A stretch of DNA of 64,000 nucleotides from Torreya grandis (lineage: Eukaryota; Streptophyta; Pinopsida; Cupressales; Taxaceae), in assembly GCA_037957365.1 (NCBI GenBank), contig JARHVA010004090.1:1087001-1151000 (forward strand), written 5' to 3'. This document shows, one piece after another, positions 12,361-22,741 of the stretch (position 1 is its first letter; every line of letters starts with the position of its first letter). A model generated the notes under the pieces. It saw only the letters and a program-made list of their open reading frames with translations, had not been told where the DNA came from and ran no database searches. The translations under genes were made by a program, and so were the position numbers.

Positions 12361-12380
12361 AATAAGTAGGGTTCACCAAA
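12361..12380 (-). promoter_or_regulatory. T2 primer binding site (degenerate)
   Basis: Directly after the LTR end (..AAATCA, 12381) the minus strand reads TTTGGTGAACCCTAC. It resembles the PBS of T3 (TTGGTGACTCTACAGGGG) and H5 (TTGGTGACTCCGTTGGGG), a class different from the tRNA-iMet type. Several bases are mutated. Confidence 0.5.
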
Positions 12381-13570
12381 TGATTTAATAATTTTGGAAA
12401 TATTGGTGTATTATTCCTAATTTAGTTAAAGGGTCTGAGTAGTAAAATAAATAAATAAATATGAAATGATTACGATACTAATTTATATAATTTGATTGAA
12501 ATTTTAGCTTTTCTAAAAATATTAATAAGGTTAAGAAAACAAGACCTAGTTGGAAACTGATTGATACAACTGAGACAGAGGCTATAATTCACTATACAGG
12601 ACTGAGACGCAATCACAAGTCAAGATATGGAATTTATTTGATGAAAGGATAGGAGTGTCAAAAATAGGACACCCAAGTGTCCAATGCTATAGTCCACCTC
12701 TACCGCTATTGTCCTAAAAATCTGAGCTTTTTATATTTTGTTTGCTAGGTCTGTGTGACCTTGCTTGTGAAGTTTCGATAGCTAGAATTCTATAGATCTC
12801 CTTATCGAGATGATTTTGTATTAAAAACCTAGACTTCATTATGATTTTAGCAAATTTGAGAAATAAGGGGAGGGGTTAGTGTGTTTAAGATTCAATGAAC
12901 ATGTTTCCATACCCTTTGTATGGTCATGCTGCCTACATACCAATACTCTTAATAGGGATCAAGCCATATGTAGTTCTCCCACTTAATGTGCTTTATGTAA
13001 TAGTGTGTATGAAGATGAAAAATTCTAAACTAGGTGTGTTTGAGATGACTAAGGACTGGTGTAAGGATTTGAATAAGCTAAAAATATTGTTGGATGGTTG
13101 TATGCAAATAATAAGGAAATATGTTTGAGTAGTCTTGCTTGTATTATTGATTATTTTGTGATGTTTTCAAACCCCTTCTAAATCAAAATTTAATGGGATT
13201 TTATAAGGATCCATTAGTCATGGGTTTAATGTATTCACATTAGGATGATAATAAGGAGGATAGAAACTATAAGGAAATGACCATTTGGGCTCAAAATGTG
13301 ATTGGAAAAGAGTGCCAAAATGGGACACCCTAGGGTCTAGTGCTATAGTCCAAGTTGGGTGGTATACTCATAAGTTAATGAGACTTTGGGGGTGGATCTA
13401 TCTTGAAAAGAGGGATCTATCTTAGTTGGGATCGGGTTTGGAAGGATATGAATGATTAGGAATTAGTGAAAATATGCCTATGAGGGTCATGAAAGCAAGT
13501 GGAAGGGCCCTATGGGATGGATGTCATAAGTCACACTCAAGTTGCCATTTTTTGCATTCTATATGACTAT
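12381..13570 (-). repeat. T2 5' LTR, 3' portion only
   Basis: About 1.19 kb homologous to 6350-7555 in the same orientation, including two GGACAC..GTGTCC motif sites (near 12666 and 13323). The upstream two thirds of this LTR is missing; at 13570 the sequence changes directly to the T1 LTR in opposite orientation. Confidence 0.75.
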
Positions 13571-14721
13571 AACTTATTGGTTATTTTCTTCTTAATGTTT
13601 TCAATGCTATGATCCACATCATGCATTATCTTTCTATCTTGGATGCCATAATGGACATCATGTTCCATCCCTCCTTACCAACTAAAAACTAACTAGACTT
13701 TTAGTTCTAAGTTTCAATTTAGTACATTACACATATTATTACATTGTTATATCTATCTAGACATACCCCTATTGATCTAACAATCTCTTTTATAAACTAT
13801 GCTATATCTTGAGATATTTTACTTATTATCTTTGCTATATCATGTATTTCAAAACATAACACACTTGCAGGGCTCTTTCTTTTGAGGTTAATCATTGTAG
13901 GGTCTTCATTCCTACCCTCAAAAGAAGGGGAAAGAAATAGGGGTTCTATCATAGAGATTAGAGCTCTTACCAATTGAAAAACTAGTTTCATAATAGTCAG
14001 AACAACAATCAAAGGTCAAACCAAGAATAACAAACCAAAAAAATAGTGATGATTCTCGAATAGTTTTTAGTTTTAACAAAAGACAACACCACCAGACATG
14101 GACAACAACATTAGACACTAGGGTGTCCTATTTTTGGTGCTCCTATCCAAACAATAGAAAAACTAGATTTTTTTGAAGTAGTTAGAAAAGTATGTTCAGT
14201 TATAGTTTTACACATTCAAACTAGTTTAAAATCATTAGTTTTTAGTACATTTTTATCAGAAAATCTAGGTATAATGGGCATCATGCATGGTAGGATGGAT
14301 CTCACTTTCAATTTTAGATATGGTAGTTGGTATAACTTCTAGATTAGAATCCATGTTCTAGACACTAGTGATTGGGGGCAATGTGGGTGGCACATTTCTT
14401 TTCTTTTCTTTTCAAGTTCAGTATTACCTAGGCATTCTTAGTAGTTGCATGATTTATTCCATTTTTAGGTGGTATGCATAATTTTGAAGTGGATTTCATA
14501 CAAACCTAACTCCCACATTTTGGAGTGGCTTTCATATAAGCCTAGTGCACCTATTTTGGAGTGGTTTCATATAATCCTAATCTCCATCTCTTAGAGTGGC
14601 CAAGAGTGGCCCAATTTCTAGCGTACATTAGAATATCCATGCCAACATTGTCAGATTAAAAAAAAATTATGTGCTTTAGGAGCCATCTCATACAACACAT
14701 ATTTTATAATGATATCAATTT
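13571..14721 (+). repeat. T1 3' LTR, segment b
   Basis: Continues the T1 LTR after T2. It matches the reverse complement of 9150 down to 7985. It stops at ..GATATCAATTT (14721), where T3 is inserted. The last five bases AATTT form the left target duplication of T3. Confidence 0.8.
14717..14721. repeat. Target site duplication of T3, left copy
   Basis: AATTT before T3; AGTTT (31268-31272) after it. One base differs. The paralogous empty site in T2 (minus strand of 7983-7998, reading GGTATCAATTTATAGC) shows a single copy, which confirms the insertion. Confidence 0.8.
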
Positions 14722-14861
14722 TGTTGGTTGAATATTTTGTCGATCAGCGTACTGATAAACAAAATAGGTCTGATCATCCAAAGTAGGAAGATTAGTCATC
14801 CAAATGTGTAGTTTTATCACATTAGAAGGGAACTGATCTCTCCTCTCATCAAGGGGAGGTT

Positions 14862-14864
<3 letters not shown>

Positions 14865-14894
<30 letters not shown>
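14865..14894. repeat. (TA)n microsatellite at the presumed LTR TATA region
   Basis: About 30 bp of TA repeats. The matching place in the 5' LTR (28636-28650) has only a short CTATATATATAAAC, so the run expanded in this copy. Confidence 0.9.
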
Positions 14895-14897
<3 letters not shown>

Positions 14898-16014
14898 AAT
14901 AATACTCAGGGGTAGGATAAACCATCCATCTCTCTTTTTTCAGAGATGATGCATGCGGATCAAAGGAAAAACTCAAAGGAAATGACAGACAACACTCCTC
15001 TTCTTTTAGAAGTACTATTCAGCTAGCCATGAGAGTACTCTTGGTAGTAACAACAAAATGTAACAAAGGATGTAGCAACCAACAAATCGAGATGCAGCAC
15101 AAAGTCTCCACCTGAATTGCTCAAGAGAGAGATACAAGAACAATGGGGGCACAAAGTCATCCCAAGGTCCTTTAGATAGGAAAAAGAAAATACAAACACA
15201 TTGAAGGTACTTATGGGGGCACAAATTCATCCCACAGTTGGTCTTTAGGACACCTTTCTAACCACTTCTACTAGTTCTACTTGTTAAATCAAATAAATAA
15301 GAATGCTTATAGGAAATAGACATACGAACAATTCCCTAAATAACATAGGCTATTTCCATCACAAATTCTGAAAAGGTCACTTGCTTTCTTATTCAAATGA
15401 AGAAAATGATTAACAATTTGAGCTCAAAGTCTCAGTAAATGCCTTTCAATTTTGGGCAGAGTTTTTGGTTCTATGGCAGAAAAGATCCTCATAACAATTA
15501 GAGAGATTACAATATATAGAGGTCGAGAGAGGTTTGGCATATTTATCCCATGGAAGAGCTCATGCTGTGCATGCAATGCTTTGAATGCACTTTCAGTTTT
15601 GTATCTTAATTCAACTGTCATCTCCTAAAATTGGATGATTCTCTTAGTTCCCTTTCTTGATTACACCATTTTTCACTTTCCCTTTATTCTCAAAAAAGTT
15701 GTCTTTTAAAGGCTCGAGAAATTTGCATCCATGTTTCTAGGTTCAAGAGGTCTATCGGATCTAAACACTGTGTTGACACTCCAGATCTTTAGTATTGTTT
15801 CCTCTACTTCACAGGGATTAGGGATCTCACACTTAAGTCTACAAAAATCAATAGACACTTCATTACCACCAATTTCACGTCCTCAAATCTGCCATCGTTT
15901 GATAAATATCTCATGCATGGATATTTCTAGTTCTTTTCTTCATCATTCCTCCCTTTTCGGCTGTTGAATCGGGTCCTTAAATTGCCTCTCTATTCTTTGG
16001 TCACTTTTCACTAA

Positions 16015-16930
16015 AAAATTGACACGTGGCAGCATTCACTTAGAATTAGGTGAGGACATGTGGTAACTTTTGCTGCTATTAGAGGCTTTAGAAACATATT
16101 TTATGAGTTTGGAAAAAGATAACACGTGGCAGTTTCTACTGTGCTCTAAAAAATGCTTAGGAGAATCTTATAAACTTGATCAAAGCTCAGACGTAGACAC
16201 ATGTCACTCTCTATAGAGTTATAAATAAACAAGTGGCAGCTTATGCTTGTCTTTGGAGAGTCAGGCAGATGAAGACACATGGGGGTCCAACCACAGTCTT
16301 TATGAAAACCAGAAGTAAGAGGGAGAAATTGTAGAGATTGACACTTGTCAGCTTCTACCAAACTTTTGTAAGGGACACTTGGCACATTCTGTGGCTTCCT
16401 TAAGAAACATTTATTGATATAGACTTTGAAGCCTATTAGAAATTCAAAATCATGGATGTAGACACGTGTTGCTCTCCACGGAGTTATAAATGAATAGGTG
16501 GCAGCTTCCACTTGCCTTTTGAGAATATTGTGGAGGATGACACATGGCAACATCTACTATGATTTTGATGAAGGACACATGGCAGCATCTGTCACATTTT
16601 AGAAACACTATAGAACTATGCAGAAATCATTTGGATTCATGCAGATGATGCCACTCATCAGCCTCTACTGATTTCTGCAAGGGAGATGTGGCACAGTTTG
16701 AATACATTTGTTATTCACATGGATGTAGAAACTTGGTGTGTTTCACTTCATTTAGCCACTCATCCTTAGGCCCACCATGGTCTTCACTTGAAACAGTGAA
16801 GCTAAGGGAAGAGACTACAGATATTGACACTTGGAGGCTCCCAACAAGCTTTAGCAGGGATAGGTGTCATCTTCTGTTGTGATTAGAAAAAAAGTGCAAT
16901 GGAGCTTGGTAGACAAAATGTGGTGGCTTC
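16015..16930. repeat. Array of ~17 CACGTGGC-like motifs in the T3 LTR
   Basis: Degenerate copies of GACACGTGGCAGC recur every ~30-85 bp: intact CACGTGGCAG near 16024 and 16123, and decayed forms such as CACATGGCAG, CACTTGGCAC and CACGTGTTGC elsewhere. The parallel array in the 5' LTR lies at about 29780-30720. CACGTG is the G-box core and CACGTGGC matches the ABRE consensus; a regulatory role is inference. Confidence 0.7.
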
Positions 16931-16959
16931 CACTTGAATCATTCTTTTTGGGGTGCTCC

Positions 16960-17345
16960 TTTGAACCATTTTGATTGAATCAATCAATTGAACCAACTTT
17001 GGTTCAACAGTTCAATGGTTTAATGTCTTTGTTTTGGCAAAGTCCTTTTGATCTTCATTGAACCAAACGTGTTGAACCTATTAAAACTTGAACACATTAA
17101 ACCTTGATGATGCGCTTAAGTCTTGCTGATGACATTGAACATTCAAACTTATTAAACCCATTGAACCAAAATGGTTCAAAGTTCAATGGTTTGATGGTTG
17201 GATCCTTGCTTTGATGCTTGTCGATGAACATTTTTTGATTGAACTAAGGTGTTGAACCGATCCCGAAAATGACTAAGTGTTGGAAATTGATTATTTTGAT
17301 TGAACCTCTCTGTATAAGCCTTTGAACCTATTGAACCATTAGTAT
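16960..17345. repeat. TTGAACC / GGTTCAA motif array in the T3 LTR
   Basis: Roughly fifteen copies of TTGAACC or its complement in about 390 bp. Two form perfect 8-bp hairpin arms: TTGAACCA and TGGTTCAA spaced 4 bp (16988-17007) and spaced 3 bp (17161-17179). The 5' LTR has the same array at about 30750-31130, including the second hairpin at 30940-30958. It lies 150-530 bp from the upstream end of the LTR. Confidence 0.75.
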
Positions 17346-17488
17346 TTTGATTGAAAAGGCTTGAATAATTCCCAATTTTGAAAGCTTAGAACAATTTTTT
17401 AAAATGAGAAGAGATATTTTGGTCTTTGCAAGACCAAAATAACTTATATGTTATCCTAAAAATGAGTGACATTTTTTGGGGGACAACA

Positions 17489-17701
17489 GCTAGCTCCTAT
17501 TGAGGAACTTCCTTCAGATGAGAACTTGGAATAACTGAGGGGAGTAGAAACTAGAATCTCCAGTGCCTTCAAGTGTGCCATTGGACTACAGAGTCATGCT
17601 ACCCAAAAAGAAAGGCAACAAAAAAAAACATGAAAACAAATAGCATAAAGTAGAAAAGACTATACAAATATACATGTGTACAGACAATTTCATCTAATAC
17701 T
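17489..17701 (-). other. T3 3' tail
   Basis: Short non-coding stretch between the integrase stop and the 3' LTR. The purine tract expected directly before the LTR is poor (AATAGGAGCTAGC), probably mutated. Confidence 0.5.
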
Positions 17702-18800
17702 TCAAGTGTTGAAGTGCTTCAGATGCTGCCCATTGTGAGGCAGAGAAAAGGGTGTGCCATCTTGATATTTCAATAGGAAGGTATTTTCACCTTTGAGCTC
17801 ATGGATAGTAAAAGGGCCTCTCCACAGGGAATCAAATTTTCCATGCATTCCCTTTGGTTCTCTTCTCTTATTCCGCAGTAGGACTTGATCTCCAACATGG
17901 AAATCTTGGTTCTTCACTTTCTGGTTGAAGAGTTTCTTCACCAGGCTTTGATGGACTACGATTCAGTCTGCCACTACAGTTCTCTACTCTTCTAGCTCAG
18001 TCAGACACATAATTCTCTTATCAAGGGCGCTTTGATATGTTTGATCTTCAATTGCCTTGACCAATTTTAATGCTGGTAATTCTAAGGTGATTGGTATCTT
18101 AGAATTGATACCATAATGTTGGAAAGGAGACATACTAGTTGCCCTTTTGGGTGTAATTCTATCATCCCACAAAGCATCAATCAATGCTTTGTGCCATGTT
18201 ATTTGGTTGTCATCAACCAGCTTTTTGATGATAGTCACCAGGTTCTTATTACTTGATTCAACTTGTCCATTCCCTTTTGGAAAGTAATTAGATGAGTGGA
18301 AGAGTGTAATTCCATAGTAGAAACATAATTGAGTGATCTCCTGGGAAGTGAAACAAGCTGCATTGTCAGTGACAATCTTAGTTGGGACCCTAAACCTGGA
18401 AATGATGTTATCTTTTAGGAAATTGCACACTACTTCTAAAGTAGCATACTTGGTTGGAATTGCTTCCACCCACTTGGTGAAGTAGTCGGTGGCTGTGAGG
18501 ACATAATCATGTCCAGTGCTTGAACATGGGTTTACAACACCAATAAAATCAAGGCCCCATTGCTGAAATGGTTCTTCTATGAGTACTGGCTTGAGAGGCA
18601 GGGCAGCTAACTTGGGTCTTCCAATAAATTGTTGACATAGTTCACATTTCCTTACCCATTTGTACACATCTTAAAAAAGAGTAGGCTAGTAATATCTGGC
18701 CTAAATGATCTTATGGGCAATCACAGGAGCAAAAAGATGTCCCTCATAGGCTCGATTGTGGAAGGATCTCAAAAGTTGGCTTTGTTTCTCCTTGTCCACG
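17702..18800 (-). pseudogene. T3 integrase (core nearly intact)
   Basis: Inserts the cDNA into the genome. Upstream of 18667 the zinc-binding part is visible (SFHNRAYEGHLFAPVIAHKI, then RKCELCQQ). A 227-residue open stretch (18667-17984) holds the core: GLDFIG, TDNAACF and GNGQVESS give the D, D and E catalytic residues. The Gly usual after TDN is Ala. After a frameshift near 17950, 17941-17702 encodes the C-terminal domain (FHVGDQVLLRNKRREPKG, FDSLWRGPF) with no chromodomain. Stops upstream of 18667 make it a pseudogene. Confidence 0.88.
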
Positions 18801-19079
18801 TAGCAAAGGTACACTCCATTAAGGCCCCTCTTATACAGGCCATTGTCCCAAAGGACAAAATTTACCACTTTCAACTTGATAGTCCTTCTCTCTTTATAAA
18901 ATAGGTGAGCAAGACATTCACCATAAGTAAGGAAATGAGTAATACCTGAATACCACTCATTAGTGGTAGAACAAAGAGGACTGTTAGCACTTCTACTTAT
19001 AATTTTTGATGCTCTGTTCCCTTTGGCTTGTTGTCAGCAATTAATTGGCATAAGCCTTTTCCTCGAACCAACTTTGTTG

Positions 19080-20480
19080 GTTTGATGAGCAGATCAAACT
19101 CCTAAATTTTAGAAATCCAATTGCCACTTTTCATCCCAAACTCCTACTGAGTTAGTATGGATTTGACTGTTGTGTCAGGAATCAAGGCAATAGTACGTGA
19201 AGTCAAGATGTAGAAGTGGAAATGCTTTACCACCTTCACCACTGCATAAGCATGCTTTTCCATATTTGAGTACTTTAGCTCATGATATTTGAGAGGATAT
19301 CTCATGAAGGAAATGGGGGACTCCATACCTTCTTTATTCTATTGAACCATAATCACTGAAAGCATGTGTTCTGAAGCATAACTGTACATGGTGAACTCTT
19401 TGTTATAGTCTAGACAAACTAGAATTGGGGCGTGAGCAATGGTAGTCTTGATATCTTTAAATGTTGACTTTCCTTCATTAGTCTAGTCCAAGGTGGGATT
19501 TCTCTTCATCATGTTTACAATATGTCTAGTCTTCTTAGCAAATTCGGGGATGAACCTTCATAAGAAATTCACCTTTCCAAAGAAAGAGTGAACAACAGTC
19601 TTACTTGTAGGCAAGGTAAGCTCTTGAATAGACTTGACTCTGTTTGGGTCAATTTTTATGCCTTCTTTGGACACAATGTGTCTGATAATTTTTCCCTCTG
19701 TTACTCCAAAAATTGACTTCTTGGGGTTAAAGGAAATGCCATTCTAACGGCAGCATTCCAGCACTTATTGTAAGTGGTGCACATGATTTGGGCAATGTTT
19801 AGATAAAATAGTCAAGTCATCAAGATAAACTATAATGAACTTGCCCATCTCATCCTTGAAAGTAAGGTCCATTACTCTCTGAAAGGTGGTGCCAGCATTT
19901 ATCAAGCCAAAAGGCATTCTCTTCTAGGTGAAGGTGCCCCAAGGTGTGGTGAATGCAGTTTTATGCTGGTCTACTTCAACAACTTCAACTTGATTGTATC
20001 CTAAGAAACTATCTAGCATTGATAACATCTCTGAACCAGTCACTATCTAAAGCACTTGATCCATGATTGGAAAAGGATAGTTATCCTTCAAGCATGACTG
20101 ATTCAAATTCCCAAAATCCACACAAAGGTGAATTTTGCCATTCTTCTTCCTCATAGGCACTATGTTTGCAATCCATGTGGAATGATGGATTGGGAAAATG
20201 ATCCTAGCATTTAACATCTTTTGTATCTCAAACGGAATAGTACCTGACATCTTTGGATTGTATTGCCTGGGTTTTTACTTGTAAGGCACTGAGTTACCCT
20301 TTAGAGGGATGTCATGTCAAATTTCATCAGGCCTAAGTGACTTCAGGTCATCATAGGAGTATGCTAAAACATCCATGTACTGTTTGAGCAGAGAAGTGAA
20401 CTTGAATCTTTCCTCAGGAGTGCAACACTTCCCAATGTTCACCATCTTGGGGTCTTCTTTGGTACGCAGATTTACTTGAT
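19080..20480 (-). pseudogene. T3 reverse transcriptase and native RNase H
   Basis: RT starts near 20480 with SLRPDEI and the clean stretch 20250-20047 (HSTWIANIVPMRKKNGKIHL, CVDFGNLNQSCLKDNYPFP). The catalytic pairs are seen as MLDSFLGYNQV and IVYLDDLTIL (YLDD at 19827-19816). The thumb (INPKKS-like SFNPKKSIFGVTEGK) and connection follow. The native RNase H (19420-19100) reads MYSYASEHMLS, lacking the usual first Asp, then MEKHAYAVVKVVKHFHFYIL. About ten stops, all without large deletions. Confidence 0.85.
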
Positions 20481-20499
20481 CAAACTCCTAAGAGGAGCT

Positions 20500-20760
20500 T
20501 GCATCCATTTACTGCTATTTGATGAATCTGTCATGCTTATCAAACAGTTTCTCAAGGGAGACCAGGCCTTTGGAAATATTATTCCCTTTAAGTTGCATGA
20601 ACTCTCCATCCATGCTTGAACTTGATTCAAGGGTCAGTTCAGGCTCTTGAGGTTCACTGCCTTCAAAATACAACTGTTCAAAACTATCATTTTGCTCCAA
20701 GAAAGCAATGATTTGGTTGTCATTTTTAAACACCTACCAATGACTGGCATTATTAGGTAC
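20500..20760 (-). pseudogene. T3 linker between aRH and RT
   Basis: Open stretch 20733-20515 reads NDNQIIAFLEQNDSF near its start and NNISKGLVSLEKLFDKHDRF near its end. The NHIPKGLVPLERLFD-like ending is, as I recall it, typical of the linker in plant Tat polyproteins whose extra RNase H lies before RT. Acidic and otherwise without known motif. Confidence 0.6.
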
Positions 20761-20789
20761 ACTTGGTTGAGGGACCAATTCAATAGTGT

Positions 20790-21292
20790 ACCTGTCTCCT
20801 TCAAAGTCTGAGTGGGGAACCAAAAGGGTGCCTGAGATAGCCAGTGTTATCTCTATCATTGAATTCCCTGGGGACTGCAGAGATGCTGAAAGCATCAAAG
20901 TTTTCAATTTGGTCCTAGACTAGATTGCGATAATGGCACAATTTCTCATTTTTGGTCTGATACAGGTTTCTTACCTGACAAACCACTAGTTCAGTGTCTC
21001 TTTTAGAATGAAGAAGCTTGATACCTTTGTCTTTAGTAGCCTTTAATCCAAGCAATAGGGATTCATACTCACCTATGTTATTAGTGTTGCTGAATTACAA
21101 CTTGTAAGATGAAGGAAAAATATCTCCTTGTAGAGATATCAACACAACCCTGGCTCCTAAACTGGTAGAGGAACAACTGCCATCGAATTCAAGGATCCAT
21201 ACCTCATTAGACACTGATTTTCCTTTGGATTCTTCCTTTTTTAGAGGTGGAGATTCTTCCATAATTCCAGTTGAACTAACCTTCAAGTCATC
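20790..21292 (-). pseudogene. T3 archaeal-type RNase H, upstream of RT
   Basis: The frame reads WILEFDGSCSSTSLGARVVL, then after a TAA, FSNTNNIGEYESLLLGLKA, then LLHSKRDTELVVCQVRNLY and YRNLV. These give the D (FDGS), E (GEYES) and D (RDTE) of the RNase H active site. It degrades the RNA strand during reverse transcription, and the native RNase H downstream looks degenerate. It sits between protease and RT, whereas in T1 the equivalent domain follows RT. N4 is inserted directly upstream (21293). Confidence 0.85.
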
Positions 21293-22642
21293 TGTCATGT
21301 CCCCTTTTTAGTTGACATCTTCAAACTTGATGATTAGCCTATTATGCAACCCTCGTAGGCTGAGAGGATGGATAGAGGGTCTTGATGGAGCTTGGCTTGG
21401 CTTTGATTAGCAAAATTTTTATAGTTGGCTTTCGTTTGGGCTCTTTTGGGACACATTTGTTTGAGCTCCTATTATTTAGGGATATTTGACATATAGCGTT
21501 GCACCCTTATTTTGGTATGGTCATGTGCAAAATTACTCCTTGATTCACCAGCTTCAGTCGGTTTGAGGATCTCACATATATTGAGGGAGATATTAATATT
21601 TGATTGATTTAATCAAATATTAATTATTTGACCTATTTTTAATTATGAAACCCTAATTATTAATTATGAAAACCTAATTAGGGAAAGCACACCTTTTTGG
21701 AGGATATAAGGGTTTCTTATTTGAGGGAGGAAAATTATGATATGATGATTATTGATTATTGATTGTTGAAGAATTCTTCTAAGAAGACTGAGCCAAGGGT
21801 TCTAAGATTCCATTTGCATTGGAGAATGTCCACTCTTCAGTGTGTGTGATTCAAAGGTTGTGAGATATCAGTCGATCTATTGCTAGTTTGAGGGATAGCT
21901 TCATATAGAGGTTTACAGGTATTTATTTCATTAGGTTTTGTTTGAGTAATTATTCAGAATAAAGATCTTCCGTATTAGGCCATATTTCTTCAAATCTAGA
22001 GTACAGCATATAGGCTACACTATTTTCTATTAGCTTTTGTACAGGATCCGTATAGATCTGTACAAATTTGTACCATTCTGCATCAGGCCGAACAATGCCA
22101 CAGGAAGCACAAAGACTGACATCAATAGTCCAGTGACCGACATCAGTCGACTTAGGAACTGACTTCAACAGGATATCGACTGACATCGACCGACCCAGGT
22201 CGTCAGAGACTGATGTCGGTAGTTTTTCATAGTGTTATACCATCGACAATGGTAGAATAACCAATGACGGTGACTATTTTTTTAACACAGCAACCCAAGA
22301 CAGACCAGATCTAGGGCTTATTTCTAGTTTGTAGAAAATTCAAGTTTTTTTTAAGATAGTATTTTAATATTCTTTATATGCATGACAGAGGACTTTATAT
22401 GTAATCATCTGGACAAGTAATAAGATATTTGATTTTCCAGTTGAGAGATTATACTGTGATTTATTTATCTATTTGAATTTATCCTCAAAATCGTATCTTT
22501 ATTCATGCAAAATATCAAAAAGGGTAAAATATAAAAAAGCAATTCAAAATATCCAGCTTCAAAATTTGAGGGAAATTGGGGATATTACAGTGGTATCAAA
22601 ACTTTTGTCTTTCTACAGTCCCTATTGGTTGGGGATATTACA
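21293..22642 (+). repeat. N4 5' LTR
   Basis: 1350 bp. It contains a cluster of CCGACATC / GATGTCGG motifs (about 22085-22270) and, near its end, an internal copy of its own end plus PBS (GATATTACAGTGGTATCA at 22581-22598), 62 bp before the real end. Non-coding. Confidence 0.92.
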
Positions 22643-22643
22643 G

Positions 22644-22655
22644 TGGTATCAGAGC
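22644..22655 (+). promoter_or_regulatory. N4 primer binding site (tRNA-iMet type)
   Basis: TGGTATCAGAGC one base after the LTR end; complementary to the 3' end of plant initiator tRNA-Met as used by many copia elements and chromoviruses. Confidence 0.9.
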
Positions 22656-22722
22656 CAAATTCCTACCATCCTGTTGTGTAGATCAGAGCTAAATTTTGCC
22701 ATCCTGTTGGGCAGATTGGACA
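22650..22722 (+). repeat. Tandem duplication in the N4 leader
   Basis: Two adjacent ~34-bp units: CAGAGCCAAATTCCTACCAT.. and CAGAGCTAAATTTTGCCAT.., each continuing CCTGTTG and ending in AGAT. The first unit overlaps the PBS. Confidence 0.7.
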
Positions 22723-22741
22723 TTGAATCAGCTAGTTAATC

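Larger units (their letters stand above)
6350..13570 (-). mobile_element. T2: gag-only relative of T1, inserted in the T1 LTR
   Basis: On the minus strand: partial 5' LTR (13570-12381), PBS-like site (12380-12361), leader with tandem repeats, gag with a zinc-knuckle motif (to about 10600), 3' tail, purine tract, then a full 3' LTR (9705-6350). No protease, RT or integrase remains, so it is an internally deleted or non-autonomous member of the T1 family. The left border is clean (LTR end at 6350). The right border lacks both the start of the 5' LTR and a copy of GCTTG (6345-6349), so about 2.2 kb of the 5' LTR has been lost. Confidence 0.75.
14722..17488 (-). repeat. T3 3' LTR
   Basis: Begins (minus strand) TGTTGTCCCCC at 17488 and ends ..CCAACA at 14722. 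It contains a TTGAACC array, a long array of CACGTGG-like motifs and a TA microsatellite near the place where the 5' LTR has a TATA-like box. Short ORFs shared by both LTRs (for example 15424-15621 and 29181-29378) are explained by LTR duplication. Confidence 0.9.

Noticed and set aside
15424..15621. 65-codon frame conserved in both T3 LTRs (also 29181-29378), and 15015-15230 with 28771-28992
   Set aside because: The similarity is fully explained by the LTR duplication; no domain and no sign of codon-level conservation.
16146..16553. 135-codon minus-strand frame in the T3 3' LTR
   Set aside because: Lies across the CACGTGG-like array and is not kept open in the other LTR.
20790..21292. RNase H before RT in T3 as a new retroelement architecture
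   Set aside because: I recall plant Tat polyproteins with this order, so it is noted only as a contrast with T1.
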